Of a DNA stretch of 29,103 nt, positions 8,330 through 14,639 are shown piece by piece. The position numbers were made by a program, and so were the translations under genes. The stretch is from MESE01 sp036675035 (GTDB lineage Bacteria; Pseudomonadota; Gammaproteobacteria; Burkholderiales; Burkholderiaceae_D): contig JAKFFO010000189.1 in NCBI GenBank assembly GCA_036675035.1, forward strand, positions 1 through 29,103, written 5' to 3'. Below the pieces are notes generated by a model. The model was not told where the DNA came from. It saw only the letters and a program-made list of their open reading frames with translations, and ran no database searches. The first letter of the stretch is position 1. Every line of letters begins with the position of its first letter.

Positions 8330-9025
8330 ATGAAACAAGTGCGCAAAATATTCTTGTGGCTGATTGTCGCGCCGATTGCGATCGTGCTGCTGATGCAGGC
8401 ATATTTCTTTGTGCAGATCGCCTGGTGGGTCGACCATAATCCTGGCTCGACCAGTTTCATGCGTCAGCAACTGGACGTGCTGGAGGAAAAAAATCCCAAG
8501 GCAAGGCTCAAACACCAGTGGGTGCCGTATCGGCGAATTTCCAACAATTTGAAGCGGGCGATCATCGCATCGGAGGATTCGAATTTTTCGGATCATCAGG
8601 GTATCGACTGGGAAGCGCTGCAAAAAGCGTACGAGAAAAATTCCAGGAAAGGCAAGGTGGTCGCTGGCGGCTCCACCATTACCCAGCAGCTTGCGAAGAA
8701 CCTGTTCTTGTCCGGGGACCGCAGCTACCTGCGCAAGATGCAGGAGTTCATAATTGCGTACATGCTCGAATTCTGGATGGATAAAGAGCGCATTTTTGAG
8801 ATCTATCTCAATGTGGCAGAGTGGGGCGCCGGTGTGTATGGCGCTGAAGCCGCAGCAAGGCATTATTTCGGCGTTTCGGCCGCGCAGCTGAGTCCGAGTC
8901 AGGCAGCCCGCCTTGCAGTAATGCTGCCAAATCCGCGATCATTTGAAAGGCGCCAGGGGTCAGGTTATCTTGCGCGCCGCACCAGCCTTATCTTGCGACG
9001 CATGGGCTCGGCCGATCTGCCTTAA
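8330..9025 (+). CDS. mtgA: Monofunctional biosynthetic peptidoglycan transglycosylase
   Basis: MtgA polymerises lipid II into glycan strands at the periplasmic face of the inner membrane. From ATG 8330 it has 231 residues, the normal length for this family. One membrane anchor lies at about 8-31. The GT51 motifs appear in order: ASEDSNFSDHQGIDW with catalytic Glu82, GGSTITQQLAKNLFL (113-127), RKMQEFIIAYMLE, and KERIFEIYLNVAEWG. There is no transpeptidase domain, so it is monofunctional and not a class A PBP. The reading frame is open further upstream, but an earlier start would extend into aroE and put residues before the membrane anchor. The gap from aroE is 19 bases with a GGGAAAA-type binding site, so the pair is probably co-transcribed. 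Confidence 0.95.
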   Translation: MKQVRKIFLWLIVAPIAIVLLMQAYFFVQIAWWVDHNPGSTSFMRQQLDVLEEKNPKARLKHQWVPYRRISNNLKRAIIASEDSNFSDHQGIDWEALQKAYEKNSRKGKVVAGGSTITQQLAKNLFLSGDRSYLRKMQEFIIAYMLEFWMDKERIFEIYLNVAEWGAGVYGAEAAARHYFGVSAAQLSPSQAARLAVMLPNPRSFERRQGSGYLARRTSLILRRMGSADLP

Positions 9026-9122
9026 ACTCGCGTCTTATCGCCTGCAAAATGAGCGTTCACGGCATTCTGTTGCCCGGCAATGTAGCGCCCAAGACGATTG
9101 CATGAAGCATCGCATTCCGGAA

Positions 9123-9220
9123 CCGTTCGGGCCGAGTAGCCGCCTCGCGACGTATCGAAGCCGCTGCACGGCCCGGAGCAGGCTTCGATACGCCTCAGCG
9201 AGGCTACTCAGCCCGAACGG
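9123..9220. repeat. Large imperfect palindrome, REP-like element candidate
   Basis: Two arms of about 40 bases (9123-9162 and 9181-9220) are inverted copies with a few mismatches and one shifted block, separated by 18 bases. Both ends share CCGTTCGGG/CCCGAACGG, then GAGTAGCC/GGCTACTC, and the inner ends share GTATCGAAGCC/GGCTTCGATAC. The loop begins CTGC and ends GCAG, which adds a little pairing. The size, non-coding location after a stop codon and self-complementary arms fit REP/BIME-type extragenic palindromes. Copy number cannot be judged from one window. Confidence 0.7.
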
Positions 9221-9386
9221 GTACTCAGTGTTTCATGCGCAATCTCTCCAGGGACCGCTAGTGATACGCCTTCATGCAATCGCCCCTGGTGCAGCGCTCC
9301 AGGCGCTTGCCTCTCTTCTCCGTTGTCAGTACACTTGCGCTGTTTTCGTTTGCGGAGACCCGTCTTGGGTAGTCCTTATTTATTTT

Positions 9387-9406
9387 GCCGCCCGGCATCG
9401 GGCGGC
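9387..9406. repeat. Perfect GC-rich hairpin
   Basis: GCCGCCCG-GCAT-CGGGCGGC is an exact 8-bp stem with a 4-base loop. There is no T-run after it on either strand, since an AT-rich TTATTTATTTT precedes it on the plus strand. It is therefore not a standard intrinsic terminator. It may be part of the mtgA 3' end or a corA upstream element. Confidence 0.5.
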
Positions 9407-9436
9407 TTCTCGGCGAGATAGTGCTTTAATTCGAGC

Positions 9437-9464
9437 TTTGCCAAAGCGCCTCTCGCCGTATATT
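9437..9464 (+). promoter_or_regulatory. Candidate sigma-70 promoter for corA
   Basis: TTTGCC (9437-9442) and TATATT (9459-9464) are separated by 16 bases, giving a modest -35 and a good -10 box. Transcription would begin near 9471 and produce a leader of about 130 bases that includes the hairpin at 9521-9544. The 12 bases at 9455-9466 (GCCGTATATTGG) recur exactly at the -10 region before pilG. Confidence 0.3.
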
Positions 9465-9520
9465 GGTGGGCGGGCGCATCCGGGCCGGATTTTCGGCCGC
9501 GTTCCCTGAAATTTATTCGA

Positions 9521-9544
9521 ATTTGCAGAGCCTGCTCTGCAAAT
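9521..9544 (+). promoter_or_regulatory. Perfect 10-bp stem-loop in the corA leader
   Basis: ATTTGCAGAG-CCTG-CTCTGCAAAT is an exact 10-bp inverted repeat with a 4-base loop, ending 56 bases before the corA ATG. No T-run follows. It could be an RNA stem-loop in the corA leader or an operator. Its function is unknown. Confidence 0.45.
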
Positions 9545-9600
9545 GGCTGTGCATTCGCGCCACGAACTGCACTGGCATGATGGCGCGGCTGGGAGAGCAC

Positions 9601-10566
9601 ATGATTAATGTATTTGTTTTGCAAAACGGACGGCTTAACCAGATCAACATTGAAAGCCGGGCCGATCTCGAGAAAGCTGCGCCGGTGTGGGTAGATCTTA
9701 CCGAACCGAACGACAACGAGCGCGCCTGGGTCAAGAGCATATACGGCGTCACGCTGCCCGGTGAAGACGAGGTAAAGGATATCGAAGCATCGGCGCGCTA
9801 TTACGAGGCTGAAAACGGCGATCTCCATTTACGTACCGATTTCCTTCTGGAAGAAGACGATGGCCCGTCGCGTGTGGTTACCGTTGCGTTCATTCTCGCG
9901 AAAAAAATGCTGTTCTCGGTTCACACCGATGATTTGCCGGTATTTCGCCTGGTGAGGATGCGTGCGCGTTCGAGGCCGGGTTCGATCACCGATTACATGG
10001 ATGTGTTGCTTGATCTGTATGCGACTGACGCCGAATATTCCGCTGACTCGCTGGAAGGCATTTATCAGAATCTGGAGGAAGTCAGCCGCAGCGTGCTGCA
10101 AAAGGATTTTACCGATCAGGATGCAGCTGCGTCGCTGAGCGCAATGGCGCAGGAAGAGGACTTGAACGGCCGCATCCGGCGCAACATGATGGATACGCGC
10201 AGAGCAGTGAGTTTTCTGATGCGCGGCCGCCTGTTGAATGCAGACCAGTTCGAAGAGGCACGGCAGATTTTGCGCGATATCGAATCGCTCGATGGGCATA
10301 CCGCATTCCTGTTCGACAAGATCAACTTCCTGATGGATGCAACGGTCGGCTTCATCAACATCAATCAAAACAAGATCATTAAAATCTTTTCGGTTGCATC
10401 GGTCGCTTTCTTGCCGCCGACTTTGATTGCCAGTATCTATGGAATGAATTTCAAGATATTGCCGGAGCTGAACTGGGAACTGGGATATCCGTTTTCAATC
10501 GGATTAATGGTGATTTCAGCGGTAACGCCGTTCTGGTATTTCCGAAAGCGCGGCTGGCTCAAATAA
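9601..10566 (+). CDS. corA: CorA-family magnesium/cobalt transporter
   Basis: CorA is a homopentameric inner-membrane channel for Mg2+ and, in many homologues, Co2+/Ni2+. From ATG 9601 the protein has 321 residues, close to the E. coli length. It has a long acidic N-terminal cytoplasmic domain and a long helix region (about 140-260). Two C-terminal membrane segments follow (IFSVASVAFLPPTLIASIYG and YPFSIGLMVISAVTPFWYF). The signature YGMN sits at 280-283, directly after the first segment, and the basic tail FRKRGWLK completes the family pattern. ATG 9601 is preferred over the upstream in-frame ATGs because GGGAG lies just upstream with good spacing and MINVFVLQNG is a usual CorA start. It is probably monocistronic and converges on hemL. 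Confidence 0.95.
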   Translation: MINVFVLQNGRLNQINIESRADLEKAAPVWVDLTEPNDNERAWVKSIYGVTLPGEDEVKDIEASARYYEAENGDLHLRTDFLLEEDDGPSRVVTVAFILAKKMLFSVHTDDLPVFRLVRMRARSRPGSITDYMDVLLDLYATDAEYSADSLEGIYQNLEEVSRSVLQKDFTDQDAAASLSAMAQEEDLNGRIRRNMMDTRRAVSFLMRGRLLNADQFEEARQILRDIESLDGHTAFLFDKINFLMDATVGFININQNKIIKIFSVASVAFLPPTLIASIYGMNFKILPELNWELGYPFSIGLMVISAVTPFWYFRKRGWLK

Positions 10567-10612
10567 CCATGCGGTCGCGCATGGGGCGGCAAGCATGTAC
10601 GGTATTGCCGCC
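10567..10612. terminator. Paired stem-loops between convergent corA and hemL
   Basis: Two adjacent perfect hairpins fill the 60-base gap. The first is CCATGCG-GTCG-CGCATGG (10567-10584). The second is GGCGGCAA (10585-10592) pairing with TTGCCGCC (10605-10612). Placement between converging genes fits a bidirectional termination region, although neither strand has a long T-run after the stem. Confidence 0.45.
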
Positions 10613-10626
10613 TTAAGCCAACACAC

Positions 10627-11922
10627 TCAAGCTACGCAGGCGAATGCATTACGGGCTGCAGCGATCGTTTCGTCGATCACCACTGCATCATGCTGTGCCG
10701 ATACAAAACCTGCTTCGAACGCGGATGGCGCAAGATAAACGCCGGCATCCAGCATCGCATGGAAGAATGTATTGAATCGGGATTTATCGCATGCCATCAT
10801 TGCGGCATACGTAGCCGGAATATCGGCCGCGAAATAAAGTCCGAACATGCCGCCGACTGCATCGCCGCAAAATGCCACACCGGATTCCGCGGCAGCCTGG
10901 GTGAGTCCTTTGACCAGCCCGGTCGCCTGTGCTTCCAGGACTTCGTAAAAACCGGGCGCCTGAATCAGCTTGAGCGTGGTCATTCCGGCGGCAACCGCGA
11001 CTGGATTGCCGGACAGCGTACCGGCCTGGTAGACCGGGCCGAGCGGCGCCAGATGCTGCATCAAGTCCGATCGGCCGCCGAACGCAGCGACCGGCAAGCC
11101 GCCACCGATGACTTTGCCGAGCACGGTCAGATCCGGCGCGATGCCATAAAGCGATTGCGCACCGCCCAACGCTACGCGAAAACCCGACATCACTTCATCG
11201 AAGATCAGTATCGCGCCGTATTGGCTGCATAGGCGACGCATTGTCTTTAAAAACTCCGGTGTCGCACGCAGCAGATTCATGTTGCCGGCAACCGGTTCGA
11301 CAATCACGCAGGCGATCGAATCTCCCATTTTGTCGAACACGTCTTCGAGTTGTTGCGGATCGTTATAGTCGAGCACCAGCGTATGCTTGGCGAAATCTTC
11401 CGGCACGCCGGCCGAGGTCGGATTGCCGAACGTCAGCAAGCCGCTGCCGGCCTTGACCAGCAAGGAATCGGCGTGGCCGTGGTAACAGCCTTCAAACTTG
11501 ATGACCTTGTCGCGGCCGGTTGCACCGCGCGCCAGCCGCAATGCGCTCATCGCAGCCTCCGTGCCGCTCGATACCAGTCGTACCTGTTCGATCGACGGAA
11601 GTAATCGGCAAATCTCTTCCGCCATTTCGATTTCGCCTTCTGTCGGCGCACCAAAGCTCAAGCCGCGTGCTGCCGCGTCCTGCACTGCTTGCACGACCGC
11701 CGGATGGGCATGGCCTACGATCGCAGGCCCCCATGAACCTATGTAGTCAATGTAGCGTTTGCCATCGGCGTCCCAGAAATAGGGGCCTTCCGCACGGGTG
11801 ATGAAGCGCGGCGTACCGCCGACAGAGCGAAACGCGCGCACCGGCGAATTGACTCCGCCGGGTGTAGTACGTTGGGCGCGCGTAAATAGAGCGTCGTTAT
11901 TGGATGTTGTGTTGGATGTCAT
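10627..11922 (-). CDS. hemL: Glutamate-1-semialdehyde 2,1-aminomutase
   Basis: HemL is a PLP enzyme that converts glutamate-1-semialdehyde to 5-aminolevulinate in the C5 route of tetrapyrrole (haem) synthesis. The 431 residues match the family. The early PGGVNSPVRAFR motif and the SSGTEAAMSALRLAR block (118-132) are typical. FDEVMSGFR contains the cofactor-contacting Asp242. VLGKVIGGGLPVAAFGG carries Lys270, the Schiff-base lysine. GTLSGNPVAVAAG is the subunit-interface motif. The ATG at 11922 is followed by a short polar lead before the conserved region. It lies 21 bases downstream of the thiD-like gene on the same strand, so the two are probably co-transcribed. No ribosome binding site is obvious. 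Confidence 0.97.
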   Translation of the reverse strand: MTSNTTSNNDALFTRAQRTTPGGVNSPVRAFRSVGGTPRFITRAEGPYFWDADGKRYIDYIGSWGPAIVGHAHPAVVQAVQDAAARGLSFGAPTEGEIEMAEEICRLLPSIEQVRLVSSGTEAAMSALRLARGATGRDKVIKFEGCYHGHADSLLVKAGSGLLTFGNPTSAGVPEDFAKHTLVLDYNDPQQLEDVFDKMGDSIACVIVEPVAGNMNLLRATPEFLKTMRRLCSQYGAILIFDEVMSGFRVALGGAQSLYGIAPDLTVLGKVIGGGLPVAAFGGRSDLMQHLAPLGPVYQAGTLSGNPVAVAAGMTTLKLIQAPGFYEVLEAQATGLVKGLTQAAAESGVAFCGDAVGGMFGLYFAADIPATYAAMMACDKSRFNTFFHAMLDAGVYLAPSAFEAGFVSAQHDAVVIDETIAAARNAFACVA

Positions 11923-11943
11923 GCGAAAGGCGTGTGTGGAAAA

Positions 11944-12789
11944 TTATTCGGGAGCAGAAACGTCATCAGGAAGGGCATCGTCGTCACGTGCCCAGAAATA
12001 GCGATCGGGAATCAGCTTGCCCATGCCGAGACGCTGTGCGTGGGATAGTGCAGCCATGGTGAATTCCTGCGCTTCAAGAGTGGCTTCCGGCACGTCGAGT
12101 CCATTTGCCAGCATGCCGGCAATCGTCGCCGACAAGGTGTTGCCTACGCCGCTGAACGATCCGGATTGTCGCGGCCAACTGTCATGGCGCACAGCGCCAG
12201 CTTCACTGAAAAGCGTATTCGTCACGTCGTGTACATCGCCGGGCGTGCCGGTCACGAACAGGTATTCGCATCCCAAGCCGATCAAGTGCATCACATCCGC
12301 CGCCATGGTGTCGTCGGCCGATGGTTCGCGCCAGGTCTCCGCAAATCGCGCGAGCTCGACCATGGACAATAGCATTAATGTCGTTTGCGGAATCAGCAAC
12401 TCCCGGGTAGCGATCAGCAAATCGTCGGCATCGGGACCCTGGTCCGGAATCGCGGTACTGAACGGGTCGAGTATCAATGGGATATCCGGATAATCCGACA
12501 CGATTTCCGCAATCACGGAGACATTTTCAATGCTGCCGAGTGCGCCGACCTTAAACGCGGCAACCGGCATGTCCTCGAGTACCACGCGGGCCTGATCGGC
12601 AACCCAGTCTGCCTCGATGACTTGCATGTCTTCAACCCGCGCAGTGTCTCCGATCAGAATGGCCGTGATTACGGAAAGCCCATGGCAACCCATCGCAGCG
12701 AATGAAGCAAGGTCGGCCTGGATTCCGATTGCGCCAACCGGATCGGATGCGCCAAAGGTCAAAATGAGGGGAGAAGTTTGGTTTTGCAC
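11944..12789 (-). CDS. thiD: ThiD-like hydroxymethylpyrimidine/phosphomethylpyrimidine kinase, divergent
   Basis: ThiD enzymes phosphorylate HMP and HMP-P for thiamine synthesis. The 281-residue protein has the ribokinase-like ThiD framework: LTFGASDPVGAIGIQADL (10-27), GLSVITAI (37-44), KVGALGS (80-86), LILDPF, and an anion-hole region GVGNTLSA (214-221). Several signature positions differ from typical ThiD. DPSGGAGIQAD reads DPVGAIGIQAD, the GTGCTLSA Cys is Asn217, and the usual TPN(x)EA segment reads IPQTTLML. The C-terminus carries an acidic tail. It is translated from GTG at 12789 and precedes hemL. It is clearly in the ThiD family, but catalytic competence and substrate are uncertain. 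Assignment of the symbol follows family membership only. Confidence 0.8.
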   Translation of the reverse strand: MQNQTSPLILTFGASDPVGAIGIQADLASFAAMGCHGLSVITAILIGDTARVEDMQVIEADWVADQARVVLEDMPVAAFKVGALGSIENVSVIAEIVSDYPDIPLILDPFSTAIPDQGPDADDLLIATRELLIPQTTLMLLSMVELARFAETWREPSADDTMAADVMHLIGLGCEYLFVTGTPGDVHDVTNTLFSEAGAVRHDSWPRQSGSFSGVGNTLSATIAGMLANGLDVPEATLEAQEFTMAALSHAQRLGMGKLIPDRYFWARDDDALPDDVSAPE

Positions 12790-12842
12790 AGCGAGTAGAT
12801 TAAGATATCCGACTTTGCATTTTACTTGAAGGGCAGTCTGCC

Positions 12843-13037
12843 GTGAGCACTAACGAATCAGCGAATGAAGAATTCAAAACATGGATGTGTTTGATCTGCG
12901 GATGGGTCTATGACGAGTCTGCAGGATTGCCGGATGAAGGCATTGCCCCGGGAACCCGTTGGGAGCAGGTGCCGATCAACTGGACATGTCCGGAATGCGG
13001 TGCCCGAAAAGAGGATTTCGAGATGGTCGCAATCTGA
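12843..13037 (+). CDS. Rubredoxin
   Basis: This 64-residue protein has two CxxC knuckles, CLICG (16-20) and CPECG, that bind one iron. The conserved GWVYDESAGLPDEGIAPGT and W..VP..W..CPECG segments are classical rubredoxin. It is a soluble cytoplasmic one-electron carrier. The start is GTG 12843, with AAGGG (12829-12833) 9 bases upstream. It diverges from the thiD-like gene with only 53 bases between the two starts, so promoters must overlap or lie close together. The N-terminus has about 10 extra polar residues. Its redox partner cannot be told from this neighbourhood. In many bacteria rubredoxins serve alkane hydroxylases or oxidative-stress reductases, but none is encoded here. Confidence 0.95.
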   Translation: MSTNESANEEFKTWMCLICGWVYDESAGLPDEGIAPGTRWEQVPINWTCPECGARKEDFEMVAI

Positions 13038-13135
13038 GTAATGCAGAGGCTTGATCGAGTGTTGTAATTTGCCCAATTTTTCGCATAAAAACCACGACCG
13101 GGAAAATCTCGCTGGAAAGCTTGTTCTAAAGCATC

Positions 13136-13165
13136 TTGCTTTTTGTTACAGTTGGGCCGTATATT
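13136..13165 (+). promoter_or_regulatory. Candidate sigma-70 promoter for the pil/chp cluster
   Basis: TTGCTT (13136-13141) and TATATT (13160-13165) are separated by 18 bases and lie upstream of pilG. Transcription would start near 13172. A CGGGA ribosome binding site (13179-13183) sits 7 bases before the ATG at 13191, so the leader would be short. Confidence 0.45.
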
Positions 13166-13190
13166 GGAGATAGTTTAACGGGATGACGCT

Positions 13191-13592
13191 ATGACAACAT
13201 CAACGGATAATGTCAGCCTGAAGGTTATGGTGATCGACGATAGCAGCACAATTCGGCGTTCAGCCGAAATTTTTTTGGGCCAGGCGGGTTATCAGGTTGT
13301 TCTTGCGGACGACGGTTTTGATGCTCTTGCCAAAATGAACGATCACAAGCCGGCCCTGATTTTTTGCGATATTTTGATGCCCCGACTGGACGGTTATCAG
13401 ACCTGCGCTCTGATCAAGAAGAGCGCCAAATTTCATGCAACGCCGGTCATCATGCTTTCTTCCAAGGATGGATTGTTTGATCGTGCGCGCGGTGCGATGG
13501 TCGGCTCCAACGCGTATTTAACCAAGCCGTTTACCAAGGACAGCTTGCTTAAGACAGTACGAGAGCATACTGCTGCCGCGCTTTCCAAGTAG
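13191..13592 (+). CDS. pilG: Twitching-motility response regulator PilG (CheY-like)
   Basis: This is a single receiver domain of 133 residues with no output domain. Acidic pocket residues are D16 and D17, the phosphoacceptor is Asp60 in FCDILMPRLDGY, the switch Ser90 lies in MLSS, and Lys112 is in YLTKPF. In the Pseudomonas Chp/Pil system PilG is phosphorylated by the ChpA kinase and promotes pilus extension and cAMP signalling. The same role is inferred here because the gene begins a cluster containing pilH, pilI, pilJ and chpA. The start is ATG 13191 with CGGGA upstream. The sequence from LKVMVIDDSSTIRRSAEIFL is closely PilG-like. Confidence 0.93.
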   Translation: MTTSTDNVSLKVMVIDDSSTIRRSAEIFLGQAGYQVVLADDGFDALAKMNDHKPALIFCDILMPRLDGYQTCALIKKSAKFHATPVIMLSSKDGLFDRARGAMVGSNAYLTKPFTKDSLLKTVREHTAAALSK

Positions 13593-13599
13593 TTATTCG

Positions 13600-13627
13600 A
13601 AGTAAAGGTTTCAAGTAAAAAGGTTTC
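13600..13627 (+). repeat. Tandem 13/15-base repeat carrying duplicate ribosome binding sites before pilH
   Basis: AAGTAAAGGTTTC (13600-13612) is followed at once by AAGTAAAAAGGTTTC (13613-13627). Each copy has an AAAGG Shine-Dalgarno-like core. The second core (AAGG, 13620-13623) is 7 bases from the pilH ATG. The pair looks like a local duplication with a 2-base length difference. Confidence 0.6.
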
Positions 13628-13630
13628 AAG

Positions 13631-13996
13631 ATGGCCATTCAAAAAATTCTCATCGTCGACGATTCTCCTACCGAGCGCTATTTTCTTTCCGATATCCTGA
13701 TCAAGAACGGATTTTCCGTCTCGACGGCCGAGAATGGCGAAGAAGCCTTACAGAAAATCAAGGCCGACAAGCCTCAATTGATTTTGATGGACATTGTGAT
13801 GCCGGGTCAAAATGGGTTTCAAATAACGCGGGCCATCAGCCGCGACCCGGATACCCAGGACGTGCCCGTGATCATCTGCACCAGCAAGGGACAGGAAACC
13901 GACCGGATATGGGGTTTGCGGCAAGGCGCCCGGGACTATATCGTCAAGCCGGTTGATCCACAGGAGTTACTGGCGAAAATTGCCGCTCTGGGATAG
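13631..13996 (+). CDS. pilH: Twitching-motility response regulator PilH (CheY-like)
   Basis: This is a 121-residue stand-alone receiver domain. It shows D10 and D11 in ILIVDDSPTERYFL, phosphoacceptor Asp54 in LMDIVMPGQNGFQ, Thr84/Ser85 in IICTSKGQETD, and Lys106 in YIVKPVD. PilH proteins counterbalance PilG, acting on pilus retraction or as a phosphate sink for the Chp kinase; the role here is inferred from order and sequence. The SKGQETDRIWGLRQGARDY block distinguishes it from PilG. The gene starts 38 bases after pilG and ends 10 bases before pilI, in one probable transcript. Confidence 0.93.
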   Translation: MAIQKILIVDDSPTERYFLSDILIKNGFSVSTAENGEEALQKIKADKPQLILMDIVMPGQNGFQITRAISRDPDTQDVPVIICTSKGQETDRIWGLRQGARDYIVKPVDPQELLAKIAALG

Positions 13997-14006
13997 TTGA
14001 GCATCC

Positions 14007-14585
14007 ATGACCCAATCCACTTCGGATCTCGCTTCGGATAAGGTCTTCAGGAAACCGGACACGGTTGGCCGCCGTACGCGTCTGCGCGAATTTCAAGCAC
14101 AATTGGTCGAGCGCATGCAAGCTGCACGCAGCGGCGTGGATGCGCGCGTCAACCAGCTGGGGGTCATGATCGGCCGCACCAGATGGTTGCTGAACTTGCA
14201 GGAGGCTGGTGAAATTGTTTCTGTCGGCACCATCACGCAAGTTCCGCTGACGCAGGACTGGTTCCTGGGATTGACAAATATTCGCGGCAACTTGATCAGT
14301 GTCGTTGATTTTGCGCGCTTTCAGGGGCACGCGCCCACGCCGGTCGACAAGGACTCTCGTATCGTCGCATTCGCGCCCGGCCTCACATTCAATAGCGGTC
14401 TTCTGGTTTCACGCGTGATGGGTTTGCGCAATGTGGCCGAGATGAAAATGCAATCCGATACGCCACCGGGCGAAGGCGGAGCCTGGGTGGCTCAGCGCTA
14501 TGTCGACAGCGAATCGCAGATCTGGACCGAACTCAATCTTTCTTTAGTCGTGCAGGACCCACAGTTCTTGCACGTAGGCTTATAA
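14007..14585 (+). CDS. pilI: Chemosensory adaptor PilI (CheW-like)
   Basis: This 192-residue protein has a CheW-like fold from about residue 50 to 185. The segments GEIVSVGTITQVPLTQDWFL, GLTNIRGNLISVVDFARF and LLVSRVMGLRNVAEM follow the CheW pattern. In Chp systems PilI links the receptor PilJ to the kinase ChpA. The first 45 residues are polar and basic and form an N-terminal extension with a likely helix (RLREFQAQLVERMQA). It lies between pilH and pilJ and is almost certainly co-transcribed. A weak GTTGAG-type site precedes the ATG. Confidence 0.9.
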   Translation: MTQSTSDLASDKVFRKPDTVGRRTRLREFQAQLVERMQAARSGVDARVNQLGVMIGRTRWLLNLQEAGEIVSVGTITQVPLTQDWFLGLTNIRGNLISVVDFARFQGHAPTPVDKDSRIVAFAPGLTFNSGLLVSRVMGLRNVAEMKMQSDTPPGEGGAWVAQRYVDSESQIWTELNLSLVVQDPQFLHVGL

Positions 14586-14639
14586 ATCGCCGAGCAATGC
14601 AGCTCGCGGACCGCGTATTCGGAATTAGGAGATTCAGCA

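Larger units (their letters stand above)
9026..9600. other. Gene-free stretch between mtgA and corA with several inverted repeats
   Basis: I see no convincing gene here. An open frame covering part of it has arginine- and alanine-rich content with no family resemblance, and it overlaps the mtgA end. The stretch contains the large palindrome at 9123-9220, a GC hairpin at 9387-9406, a candidate promoter near 9437-9464 and a perfect hairpin at 9521-9544 shortly before corA. Confidence 0.7.

Noticed and set aside
9387..9406. GC hairpin considered as an intrinsic terminator for mtgA
   Set aside because: It lies about 360 bases after the mtgA stop and lacks a T-run on either strand, so it is listed only as a hairpin.
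8943..9509. Open frame of 188 codons over the mtgA end and the following gap
   Set aside because: It overlaps mtgA in another frame, runs through both arms of the palindrome and has Arg/Ala/Ser-rich composition with no recognisable motif or ribosome binding site.
12790..12842. Divergent promoter pair between the thiD-like and rubredoxin genes
   Set aside because: Only weak boxes are visible in 53 bases (for example TTGCAC with TATCCG spaced 16). None was convincing enough to list.
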